DNA of 64,000 nucleotides. It comes from Rhododendron vialii. Taxonomy: Eukaryota; Streptophyta; Magnoliopsida; Ericales; Ericaceae. A program made the translations under genes and the position numbers. Shown here piece by piece: positions 35,180 through 47,900 of the stretch. Numbering within the stretch: the stretch's first letter is position 1; every line of letters starts with the position of its first letter. The stretch is from the NCBI RefSeq assembly GCF_030253575.1, contig NC_080568.1, positions 30,407,001 through 30,471,000 on the forward strand, written 5' to 3'. The notes below the pieces were generated by a model, which made no database searches, was not told where the DNA came from, and saw nothing but the letters and a program-made list of their open reading frames with translations.

Positions 35180-35542
35180 ATGTCAAATCTTTGTAGTCCC
35201 TTGTGACATTGATTCCTCACAACTTTTCTCCAAGATTTGAACTCCTGAAGTCCTCAGTTTTCTTCCTCGTCTAGCAGCAAACATGTTGTTTGCAATAGAA
35301 ACACTTACATTTTGCTTTTGCAAGGATGAGGGACTAGGAGTAGATGAACACTTACATGCAACGAAGGCCCCGGTTCATGAAAATAGTTGTGTATTCATAC
35401 TGTACTTTGCAATGGTCGCATTCTGTCCAAAATGTTGTGTCTGGTTCTGGTGGAGGCGGCAATTCCAATGTGTCCCCCTCAACCGACTTCTCCTCGGGAA
35501 TTCCTTCAGCCTTTGCAACTTCATCTTTGCCACGCTCCATTC
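35180..35542 (-). pseudogene. DnaJ-associated zinc-ribbon fragment, second module, minus strand
   Basis: The minus-strand ORF 35352-35540 reads MERGKDEVAKAEGIPEEKS, then LELPPPPEPDTTFWTECDHC and KVQYEYTTIFMNRGLRCM, then stops. This is the family N-terminus fused directly to the first half of the zinc ribbon, so the J-domain has been deleted. Downstream sequence (35180-35340) matches the Ser/Lys-rich tail of 26917-27588. It pairs with the plus-strand copy at 34750-35151 as an inverted module. Confidence 0.65.
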
Positions 35543-35559
35543 ATAAAATGTCTTTTTCC

Positions 35560-35824
35560 TATAGAAATGAGACCCTAGCCAAAAATATTTCTCCATTTGT
35601 AAAGTACTCTTCGATCTAAAACTCTTCTTAACGACAATCTGTAATGAAATGAACTAACTAACACCGTGAATTGGATAAGAAAAAATGGATTAGTAGTGAT
35701 AAAAATAAAACAAAACGACGTGGAACACTACGAGTAAAATATCTATCCAAAATATATACCCTTTGTAATAGGAGATATCGACCAAATCATAAAACCACAA
35801 ACGTGATCATCATAATTGAGTAAA
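35560..35824. other. Spacer between repeat modules
   Basis: AT-rich, no gene recognised. Confidence 0.4.
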
Positions 35825-38800
35825 AGGCTTTCCACACTTCATCAAAGCACACAAAAACTGTTTCACCATCGGGATTCGTGCAAGGCGCTCAAGGTGGGGC
35901 TTATACATTGAGCAAATTTGGGTTTCCACACCAACACTATCACTTGACAAGGACATCGACCACACCACCACCACCACCGTTTGATCCCCCTCCTTGCACT
36001 AGTTCTGTTGCCACCACCTTGAGCACAAACACTTCACTACCACCCATCTGTCATCGAAGGCTGGAAAATAGATCTCAAATTGAACCATTTCCTCACAGGC
36101 CAAGGGATTCGATCAGTAACCCAAAATATAATGGCCAACACTTTTGTCCATCTTCGTACACGCAGACATATTCCTCACAAGCTTGTATGGATCCCTAATT
36201 AATGCTACTAGTTTACACAAAAATGGAGTTCGGGAGTAATCGGAGCACGCTCGCAATGTTTGGTTAAGATGCGCCCGAGGAGCAATGAGCTGCGCCCAGG
36301 GCGCATAACATTGCGCCTGGGGCGCATTCGAACTACACAACAAGTACTCAAACTTCACGGGCTTGCCAAGAACACTTGCGAACTCCGATTTGCACGTGGT
36401 TTGAATCATTGAAAAACTTGTTGAGTCTACTTTATAACTCAAGTGGTTTGAATAAATTATTTATCAATTAAAAAATATGACAATTTTGCCCTTAACAAGT
36501 CGAAAAACAAATAATTTTGGAAAAATCATCACATTCTGTCATTTTAAATCTGATAAAAATAAAGAGGGTATTAAACGTTATAGTTAGATTACAACATCTT
36601 GTAGTACATGGAAAAAAGTTTTCGACAACGTATAATAGATCTTGATCCAGTTTAAAATGAGCAAGCGAGATGTTAGCGCGCATCTTACCGAAATATTTTT
36701 TTTTACCCACTTAGGATAAAAATGGTATATTTTTTTATGTAAAAATAATTTTCAATTTAAACATCTTAGATTATAAAATACATTAAACAAGATTTTTAAC
36801 GGTTCAAACCACACACAAATTGAAAATCGGGAGTGAACGGAGCAAGCTCGCAAAGTTTGGTTTCTAACGGAATTAATTCAAAGATGCGCCCGAGGAGCAT
36901 TGAACTGCACCCAGGGCGCATAACATTGCGCCTGAGGCGCATTCGAACTACACAACGAATCAAACTTCCCGCACTGGCCACAAACACCAAACATTGATTT
37001 GCATGTGGTTTGAACCGTTGAAAAGTTTGTTGAGTATACTTTATAAATCTTGTGGTTTGAATCAAAATTAGTTCTATGGGATTTGTTCATTCCTTAAGTG
37101 GTCGACAAAATTCAAAAGGCTTTCCACACTTCATCAAAACACACAAAAACTGTTTCACATTGGGATTCGTCGAAGGCGCTCAAGGCGGGGATTATACATT
37201 GAGCAAATTTGGGTTTTTTCACCAACACTATCATTTGACAAGGACATCAACCACACCACCTCCACCACCGTTTGATCACCTTCCTTGCACTAGTTCTGTC
37301 GCCACTACCTTGAGAACAAACACTTCACTATTGCTCCTCCATCACCACCCCCATCATTTCAAACTATCGCCACCACAATCACCTTGCCATCATTCCACCA
37401 ACATCCACCGTGATTTTACCACTGCCCACACCAAATCTCCCATATATACAATTTGAATATTTGGCCTCTAAAATTAATTTTGTTGGAATCTACTGTAATT
37501 GCTTTCTAGTTTAGCAACAAATCAAAATCGCATCACTGCTGCTGCTAGATCAGCTTGAAGATCACCATGTGACCGCGGTTTTGATTAGCAGGGGCGGAAT
37601 TCATGGAGTTGTCTTGAATTCTCACACAAGGTTCTAGTTTTGGAGTATGCGCCCTGGCGCACAGAGAAGCTTCCCGGGCGCATGGAAACTTATAATATTA
37701 AGGTCCCAAATCATGCCAATCATCAAGCCTAACCACACAGATTGGCCATGCCCTACCACCAATCTGTCATCAAGGGCTGGAAAATAGATCTCAAATCGAA
37801 CCATTTCTTCACAGGCCAAGGGATTCGATCAGTAACCCAAAATATATATGGCCAACACTTTTGTCCATCTTCGTCCTCGTAGATGTATTCCTCACAAGCT
37901 TGTATGGATCCCTAATTAATGCTACTAGTTTACACAAAATTGGAGTCCGGGAGTAATCGGAGCAAGCACGCAATGTTTGGTTAAGATGCGCCTGAGGAGC
38001 ATTGAGCTGCGTCCGGGGCGCATAACATTGCGCCTGAGGCGCATGCAAACTACACAACAAGTACTCAAACTTCACGGGCTTACCAAGAACACTTGTGAAC
38101 TCCGATTTGCACGTGGTTTAAATCATTGAAAAACTTGTTGAGTCTACTTTATAACTCAAGTGGTTTGAATAAATTATTTATCAATTAAAAAACATGACAA
38201 TTTTGCCCTTAACAAGTCAAGGGTCTTACTCATTGTATGTTTCATTATTTACTTAAATCCCTACATTGGTGATAAAGTTGAAATATGGTGCAAGTTGCGG
38301 GGTAAACGAAAGATGTCTACGGGGTGAAGTAATAGTGGTGGAGTTGAGGTATCACGGTAGTAGCGTTGGTGGTGGAAGGATATATGGTAGTGCTCCGAAG
38401 ATTTTTGTAATTAACAATGTGGCTCTACTCACTTTTCATTAGTGAAATTTTATTATTTTTGTACTCAGAGTCCACAATCTTGTAGTACTTGGAAAAACCT
38501 TTTTGACAACATATAATAGAATTTGATCCAGTTTAAAATGAGCGAAATGTTAGCATCTTAGTGGGAAATTTTTTTTTTGACCCACTGAAAGTAAAAATGG
38601 CATCTTTTTTACTTGCGTGTAATTTTAAATCCAAACAACTTAGGTTATAAAATACATTCAACAAGTTTTTTAATGGTTAAAACAACAAACAATTTAGAGT
38701 TTGGTAGTGATCGGAGCAACCTCGCAAAGTTTGGTTTGTGGTGGAATTTAAAAGATGCACCTGGGGAGCATTGAGCTACGCCCAAACACCGATTTGCATG

Positions 38801-41800
38801 TGGTTTAAACGGTTGAAAAGCTTGTTGAGTATACTTTATAGATCAAGTGGTTTGAATCAAAATTAGTTCTAGGGGATTCACTCATTCCTTAAGAGGTCGA
38901 CAAAATTCAAAAGGCTTTCCACACTTCATCAAAGCACACAGAAACTATTTCACCATCGGGATTCGTCCAAGGCGCTCAAGGTGGGGCTTATACATTGAGC
39001 AAATTTGGGTTTCTACACCAACACTATCACTTGACAAGGACATCAACCACACCACCACCATCACCACCACCGTTTGATCACCCTCCTTGCACTAGTTCTG
39101 TCACCACCACCTTGAGCACAAACACTTCACTACTGCTCCTCCACCACCACCCCCATCGTTTCAAACTATTGCCTCCACACCCACCTCGCCATCACTCCAC
39201 CAACATCCACTGTGATTTTACCACCTCCTATACCGAATCTCCTGTACCACACAATACAATTTGAATAATTGCCCTCTAAAATTAATTTTGTTGGAATCTA
39301 CAGTAATTGCCCGCTAGTTTAGCATCAAATAAAAATCGCATCACTGCCGCTGCTAGATCAGCTTGAAGATCACCATGTGACCGCGGTTTTGATTAGCAAG
39401 GGCAGAATTCATGGAGTTATCTTGAATTCTCACTGAGATGCTCCCCTGGCGGATGGAAACTTATAATATTAAGGTCCCAAATCGTGCCAATCATATCAAG
39501 CCTAACCACACAGATTGGCCATGCCCTACCACCAATCTGTCATCAAAGGCTGGAAAATAGATCTCAAATTGAACCATTTCCTCTGAGGCTTAGGGATTCG
39601 ATCAGTAACCCAAAATATAATGGCAAAAACACTTTTGTCCATCTTCGTCCTCGTAGACATATTCCTCACAAGCTTGTATGGATCCCTAATTAATGCTACT
39701 AGTTTACACAAAATTTGAGTTCGGGAGTAATTGAAGCAAGTTCGCAATGTTTGGTTACGATGCACCAAGGAGCATTGAGCTGCGCCCGGGGCTCATAACA
39801 TTGCGCCTGAGGCGCATTTGAACTACACAACAAGTACTCAAACTTCACGGGCTTGCCAAGAACACCTGTGAACTCCGATTTGCACATGGCTTGAATCATT
39901 GAAAAACTTGTTGAGTCTACTTTATAACTCAAGTGGTTTGAATAAATTATTTATCAATTAAAAAACATGACAATTTGGCCTTTAACAAGTCGAAAAAAAA
40001 ATCATTTTGGAAAAATCATCACATCACTCTCATTTTAAATCGGATAAAAATAAAGAGGGTATCAAACATAACAAAATGTTGTGGAGTCAAACCATAAAAT
40101 AAATAAAATTTCGTTTTGAAAAGTTGATTGAAACCAAACCAATTCAAATATCGTTGGAACCACTAAGACTAAAAAAATACATTTTTGTGCCCTTTTATTT
40201 ATTGTACGTTTCATTATTTACTTAAATCCCTATGTTGGTGATAAAGTTCAAATATGGTGCTAGTTGTGGGGTGAACGAAAGATGTCACGGGGGGAAGTAA
40301 TGGTGGTGGAGTGGAGGTGTTACGGTGGTAGCGTTGGTGGTGGAAGGATATATGGTAGTGCTCCGAAGATTTTTGTGGTTAACGACGGCTCTCTACCCAC
40401 TTTTCATTAGTGAAATTTTATTATTTGTATACTCAGAGTCCATCATCTAGTACTTGGAAAAACCTTTTTGACAACATATAATAGACCTTGATCCAGTTTA
40501 ACATGAGCGAGATGTTAGCATCTTACCGGAAATTATTTTTTTTGACCTATTGAGGGTAAAAATGGCATCTATTTTAATTTACATACAATTTTTTTTGACC
40601 TACTGAGGCGCATTTGAACTACACAACAAGCCAAATTTTGCGAGCTTGCCACGAATACTCCCCAACTCCAATTTACGCATGGTTTGAACCATTGAAAAAC
40701 TTGTAGAGTATACTTTATAACTCAGGTGGTTCAAATCCAAATTTATTTATCAATTAAAAGACATGACAAATTTGCCTTTAACTGGTGGAAAATAGGAAAA
40801 ATTATCGCATCACTCTCATTTTAAATTGGATCAAAATAAAGAGGATATTAAACATAACAAAATGTTGTGGAGTCAAACCATAAAAGAATTTTTTTTTTGT
40901 CGAAATCACTAAGACTAAAATACGTTTCTGCGCCCTTTTACTCATTGTAAGTTTCATTATGTACTTAAATCCCTTCGGTGGTGATAAAATTGAAATATGG
41001 TGGTAGTTGCCGGTATGCGAAAGATGTCTATAGGGTGAAGTAATGGTGGTGGAGGGGAGGTAGTGTTGGTGGTGGAAGGGTGGTAGTGTTGGTGGTGGAA
41101 GGGTGGTTGTGCTCCGAAGATCTTTGTTGTTGATGATGGCTCTTTACCCACTTTTTATAAGCGAAATATTATTATTTGTATAGTTTTTTTTTTGATCCGC
41201 TGTTATTTGTTTAGTTTGATTACATAATTTTTTAGTACATGGAAAAAACTTTTTGACAACATATAATAGACCTTGATCCAGTTTAAAATGAGTGAGCGAG
41301 ATGTTAGCGTGCATCTTACCGAAATTTTTTTTTTGACCCACTGAGGATAAAAATGGCACATTTTTTTTATGTAAAAATAATTTTCAATTCAAAAAACTTC
41401 GATTATAAAATACATTCAACAAGATTTTTAATGGTTTAAACCACACAAAAATTGGAGTTCGGGAGTGAATGGAGCAAGCTCGCAAAGTTTGGTTTGTGAT
41501 GGAATTAATTCAAAGAAGCGCCTGAGGAGAATTGAACTGCACCTGAGGCGCATAACATTGCGCCTGAGGCGCATTCGAACTACACAACGAGTCAAACTTC
41601 CCGCACTGGCCACGAACACTCCAAACTAAGATTTGCACGTGGTTTGTACCGTTGAAAAGCTTGTTGAGTATACTTTATAAATCAAGTGGATTGAATCAAA
41701 ATTAGTTCTAGGGGATTCGCTCATTCCTTAAGAGGTCGACAACATTCAAAAGGCTTTCCACACTTTTTCAAAGCACACAAAAACTGTTTCACCAACGGGA

Positions 41801-41965
41801 TTCGTCCAAGGTGCTCAAGGCCGGGCTTATACATTGAGCAAATTTGGGTTTCAACACCAACACTATCACTTGACAAGGACATCAACCACACTACCACTAC
41901 CACCGTTTGATTAGATCTGTCGCCACCACCTTGAGCACAAACACTTCACTACTGCTTATTGCATC
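35825..41965 (-). repeat. Palindrome-studded repeat block, family 2, about four tandem units
   Basis: Units begin near 35825, 37105, 38895 and 41740 (the last truncated). They share AAAAGGCTTTCCACACTTCA, a Pro/Thr/His-coding CCACCACCACCG stretch, and CAGATTGGCCATGCCCTACC in some copies. Other shared parts are a cluster of GC palindromes and TTGAAAAACTTGTTGAGTCT. Palindromes are at about 36268-36330, 36886-36945, 37648-37682, 37985-38045, 38755-38783, 39760-39815, 40600-40615 and 41517-41575. On the minus strand they read TGCGCC-CCA-GGCGCA, TGCGCC-CTG-GGCGCA and TGCTCC-TCG-GGCGCA, spaced 21 bp centre to centre. Flanks differ from family 1, but a family-2 piece is embedded in family 1 at about 30700-30860. 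No gene recognised. Confidence 0.8.
36113..36442 (-). other. Repeat-encoded open frame with a 7-residue period
   Basis: The 109-codon frame crosses the palindrome cluster and reads NAPQAQCYAPWAQLIAPRAHL, so each 21-bp palindrome unit encodes APxA(Q/H)xx. Related open frames occur at minus 37809-38075 and 39699-39932. The frame is kept because units are 21 bp, and there is no evidence of translation. Confidence 0.3.
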
Positions 41966-44900
41966 CCGAATATTCTCTCTTGACGTATTGCATCTCAGGC
42001 GCATATAGTTGTGCCTCGGAGGCAACTAATGAAATTACGTAGGTCATTCTTTTTGGAAGTTCTGCTTATTATGAGTTCATGTTCGCCATTCCTAGAGACT
42101 TCTAACTTTGAAAAAAATGTTAAACTTCCTGCAATCGGTTTTGGAAACCTACAACTATGGAAACAACTTAATATATCACAAATACCAATGGTAAGGGCCA
42201 CCTCACCCTCACCCGTAAGGTTGTACCACAACGTGGTAGGTCCATTAGTTTGTCCTCTAGGATGAACTCCACTTCTCTGCTTCTACTAATTGACTAGAAA
42301 TAATTTGGTGGTGGCTAATTTTTTTGATAACTCACGTATTCGGGCTAGCTTACACGAACCTCCATCGACTAATTCTGGGGGTTCAATCTCACTGCCCACC
42401 TATTGGGAGCCCAATTAGATTGATGTCTAATTTGACAATATATATGAAATCCTCAATGAGATAATTTTGCTCTGAGATTGGAATTTTTCAAGGAATTCTA
42501 TGTGAATGGAACTTTTGAATCCCTTCACATTGGCTTCTTGTGCCTCTATTATCCTTGAACAGTCCTTATAATGTTTAAGGGTTTGCATTTTACAATCTCC
42601 AACCAATTGGAACTAAAAAACTTAGTAAAAAAATGAATTAGAAATATTTGTTGCACCATATGCGCCTCAGGCGCAAATATAGTGCGCCCCGGGCGCATCT
42701 TGATTTTTCTCTTTATGTACTCTGCCTCTGCCTCAGGTACATTTAAGTTGCTGTCCCGGCGCATTATGATATTCTCTCTTTATATATGTCATGCGCCTAC
42801 AGCACATTTTTATAAATTGCTTCCCGATTGCATCTTATTTTCTCTTTTGATGTATTGCGCACACCTCAGGCGCATGGTAGTTGCTCCCTGGGAGCATTTA
42901 GGGAATTACCTAGCTCATTTTTCTTGCAAGTTTTGCTCATTGACACTTCATTTTTGCCATTGCTAGAGACTTCTCAACTTCGTGCATCTGGCTTTGCAAA
43001 TGTACAACTATGGAAAACGACTTAATGTATCATAAATAACAATGGTTAGAGACAAAACAAACGCATTTTGGATGTTCTAGATGTGTGCATTCTGACGCTT
43101 ATCAGCATGCTCTTAGGTCCATTAGTTCTTCCTGTAGGATACACTCCATTGCTCTGCTTCTGCTAATTGAGGAGGAGTTTGTCAAGGTAAGGAAGTGGAA
43201 ACTATATCATTAATTCCAGTAATGTGACCATTAGGAGCAGCGGATCAAAAAGAAAAAAAAGAAGAAGACCATTAGGAGCAGAAACTATTCAAATTGGTTT
43301 TACTTGGACCATTAGACATAGAGCTAAGAGAAATAAGCAATGTCACTGTCATTGTTTTTTCGAGCATGAATGTTTTCCCTGCCTACCTCTTTGATGTCGG
43401 TAAATTTCCTAAGTTTTCAAAACCGTTCCAGTGGGAATTTCATTCTTCTGAGAAAGGAAAGAAGACGTAGAATGAGGTGGGATGGTGCCGAAATTTAGGT
43501 TTGAAGTTGAAATGAACAATATATATGAAATCCTCAATGAGATCCAAATTTTTCAATAAAATTTTCTCGGATTAGGAACTCTTGAATCCCTTTGTATCAA
43601 TTAGGACTAAGAAACTCAGTAAAAAATGAATTAGAAAAAGTTGCTGCATCACATGCACCTTAGGCGCAAATAGATTGCGCCCTGGGTGCATCGGAATTTT
43701 TTATTCTGACGTAGAGCGCCTCAGGCACAATTAAGTTGTGGCATGGGTGCATCCTGATGTTCTCTTGTTACGTTATACGCCTCAGGCGCACTTGAATTGT
43801 GCCCTGGGCGCATCTTGATTTTCTCTTTTGATATGTTGTGCCTTATCGGCGTATTTCATTTGCTTCCCGACGCATCTAATGAAACTTTGTAGGTGATTCT
43901 TGTTAGATATACAAAATAGGTCCTTTTGGCTGGTCCGTTAATATGATGTGCTACCTTAGATACACACGTTTGAAGTTCAAGTGTTGCAGAGGAGACTAGA
44001 GTCATTGGTTGTTTTCTTGGATGGGCTTGACGTTGGATTAGATTGCTAGTATAATTTCCTTGTGTAATTTGATGATGGCTAATTTTACAATCTGGTATGA
44101 AATCCTCAATGAGATATTTTGGTTGGAGATCCGAATTTTTCAATGAAATCTTTGCTGATGGAACTCCAGTTGAATCCCAACGTACTGGCTGCTTGTGCCT
44201 CTATTGTCCTTGAACAATTCTTATAATGCTCAAGGGTTTGCATTTTACAATAGCCAACCAATTAGGACTAAGAAACTCAGTAAAAAAAAAAAAATGAATT
44301 AGTAACAGTTGGTGCATCACATGCATCTCAGGCGCAAATAGAATGTCCGGGAAATAGTTGCTGCATCACATGCCCCTCAGGCGCAAATAGAGTGCGCCCC
44401 GGGCGCATTCAAATTTTCTCTTTTGAGGTAATGCGCCTCAGGCGCACTGGAATTGTCCCCCTGGCGCATCGTTATTTTCTCATTTGATTTTAGTTTCGCC
44501 CCGGGCGCATCTCATGAAATTACGTTGGTCCTTCTTGTTGCAAGTTTTGCTTATTGTGAGTTCATGTTCGCCATTTCCTTGAGACTTCTAAGCTTTGAAA
44601 GGAATGTTAAATTTCCTTCAATCGGCTATTCATGGAAAACCGACTCTTCCTTGGGCTCACTTTGTGTGGTTTCCCAGGTGGTCTTTTTGGGTGGTGACAT
44701 GTCAGTAGAAGTTTGTAGGAAGTGAAAAACTTTGAGTAAATAAATTTTGAGCCAAAATAATTTGGTTTGAAATGCTTTTCAATGGTTCAAACCACGTAAA
44801 AATCGGAGTTTAAGAGTGTTCATGACAAGACTGCAAAGTTTGGTTGATTTTAAAATTTGAAGGATGTGCCCGGGGCGCATGGAAACTTACTGATATGGCT

Positions 44901-47900
44901 TGCTCTTTGTTTTCATAGTAAATCCTATCTCGCTCTTTGCTCGTGGAGTACGTTTAAGCTTTGTGCTTTGGCGGAACCATGTAAATCTTTTTATCCTTCT
45001 TTTCGATTGCTTGTTGGTTTGTTTTTCTCTACTTCTTGGTTGTCATAACACAGACATTGACATGAAATAATATGAACGGAGATCCAAATTGTTCAATGGA
45101 ATTCTTGGAATCCCGTTGTACCGACTTCTTGTGCCTCTATTATGCTTCAACAATTCTTGTAATGTTTAAAGGTTTGCATTTTACAGACTCCTACCAATTA
45201 GGAATAGGAAACTCACTAAATAAGGGATTAGAAATAGTTGCCGCATCACATAGGCCTCAGGCGCAGTTTGAGTGCGCCCTTGGCGCGTCAAAGGTGTCTG
45301 TTTTGATGTAGTTGCGCCCCAGGCATATCCTATTTTCTCAGTTTTTGTAATGAGCCTCATTTGAATTGTCCTCTGGGCGCATCCTATTTTCTCTTTTGAT
45401 GTATCCGGTGCAACTCAAGCATAATGATCAGTTGCGCCCCGGTCGCATTTAGTGAAATTACCAAGGTCATTTTTCTTGCAAGTTTTGCTTATTGAGACTT
45501 CATTTTAGCCATTGGTTGAGACTTTTAAGCTTCCAAAAGAACATTTAAACTTCGTGCAATCAAGTTTTGAAACCTATGCAACTATGGAAAACGACTTAAT
45601 ATATCAGGAATTAAAAGGGAAAGAAACATAACAAATGCATTTTGGATGTCTAAATGTGTGCATTCCGACACTTATCAACATGCTCTTATGTCCATTACTT
45701 CTTGGCTTCTGCAAATTAAGGTGGAGTTTATCCCGATAAGGGGACCTTTAAGAGCCGAAACGATTCAAATTAATTGGTTTACCTGGGCTTGCAAAGTACG
45801 ATTAGCAAGAGAAGAACCAGGGAAAATGAAGAGGAAGCAGCCCGAGTAATGAGAACTCAGAGCCATTAGTTGTTCAAGATAAGGAGGTGTGTAAGATAGC
45901 TTGTACGGGCTGCTTCTGCCTCCCTTGAACAATCCTTATAATGTCTAAGAGTTTGCATTTTACAATCTCCAACCAATTAGGACTAATAAACTCAGTAAAA
46001 AAATGAATTTGAAATAGTTGCTGCACCAAATGCGCCTAGAGTGCGCCCCGGCGCACTGAAAATTTCTATTTTGAGGTAATGCGCCTCAGGGGCACTGGAA
46101 TTGTGCCCCGGGCGCATCGTTATTTTCTCATTTGATTTTAGTTTCGCCATAGGCACATCTCATGAAATTACAGAGGTCCTTCTTGTTGCAAGTTTTGCTT
46201 ATTGTGAGTTGATGTTCTCCATTCCTTGAGACTTCTAAAGCTTCGAAAAGAATGTTAAACTTCCTGCAATCGGCTATTCATGGAAACCGACTCTTCCTTG
46301 GGCTCACTTTTTGTGGTTTCCCTGGTGGTCTTTTGTATCCTTCATGGCAGGTTTTCCACTAAGAACAGCTTGGCTTCATCGGGTGATCTCTGAGGACTCC
46401 TGTGTTCTCTCCTACAAAGGGAAATTAAGAGACTCATAGTCGCCTGTTCCTTGAGTACCAAGTCTCGATCCATTGCAGTTTGGGGTCACCATTGCAGAAG
46501 TGAGGTGATGGTTCTTTTCCTCAGCAATGGTCAGAAGTGTGGTGAATCTAACCCCAGTATAGTGCTCATGTTGGTGTTTTCTGCTGCTGTTTTCAGGAGT
46601 GTATGCCTTTACACCATGACCGTAACAATCCATGGAAACTTTCATAAGAGCTTCACCATCCTTTGTATAGTATAATGGCTCCAACGTATCACAATCTGTT
46701 AAGGTCAAATTCGATATGATAAACAACAAAGTCCACGATTTTTTCATACCATATTCCTTCTTTTTGTAAGTTTAGATAACTATAGAACCCCGTGCGTTGA
46801 CGATGATTTTTTCAACATATTTTTTCCTCCAAAAGAGCAAATTTAGCCAAGTTTTCTTCTTTTTGAACTTTTTTTTTTTTATCGACCAAGTAATATGTAC
46901 CACAACGTAGTAGGTCCATTAGTTTGTCCTCTAGGATGAACTCCAGTTCGCTGCTTCTGCTAATTGACAAGAAATAATTTGGTGATGGCTAATTTTTTGA
47001 TAACTCAGGTATCCGGGTTGACTTACACGAACCTCGAGTAATCCTGGGGGCGCAATCTTATCGCCCATTTGTTGGGAGCCCAATTAAATTGATGATGGCT
47101 AATTTTAAATGTATATGAAATACTCAATGAGATAACTTAATTTGTGTCGGAGATTGGAATTTTTCAATGAATTCTTCGCAGATTGTGGCTCTATTATCCT
47201 TGAATAATCCTTATAATGTTATGGGCACGGACATTTTACAATCTCCAGCAAATTAGGACCCCGGCGCATCGAATGCGCCTCAGGCGCATATAGAGTTTGC
47301 CCTGGGCGCACCATTTTCTATCTTTAGGTAATGCATCTCAGGTGCAGTACTTGAATTGTGCCTCAGGCGCATATAGAGTTCACCCTGGCGCACCATTTTC
47401 TATCTTTATGTTATGCATCTCAGGCACACTTGAATTGTGCCTTTGGCGCATATAGAGTGTGCCCCGGGCGCACTGATTTTTTCTATTTTTGTAATGCGCC
47501 TAGGGTGCGTTTAAATTGCTCCCTGAGCACATCCTATTTTCTCTTTTGATGTATTGCGCGCACCTCAGGCACATTGTAGTTGCGCCCTGAGCGCATTTAG
47601 TGAAATTGCCTGGCTCATTTTTCTTGCAGGTTCTGCCATTGACACTTCACTTTTGCCATTGCTTCCAAAAGAATGTTAAACTTTGTGCAACTGGCTTTGG
47701 AAATGACTTAATATATCACAAATAACACCCTCTATCAACAAGCATTGGAAACGATTTAATATATCACAAATAACACCCTCTATCAACAAGCAGGGAACAA
47801 GAATTTTAGGTTTGAATTTCAAGGGGTGCAGAGGAGACTAGCTAGAGTCACTGGTTGTTTTCTTGGATGGGCTTGACGTTGGATCAGATTGCTTGTATAA

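Noticed and set aside
35878..39264. Pro/Thr/His-rich ORFs repeated three times as a secreted protein family
   Set aside because: They are translations of CCACCACCACC-rich parts of the family-2 repeat; starts differ and stops interrupt the copies.
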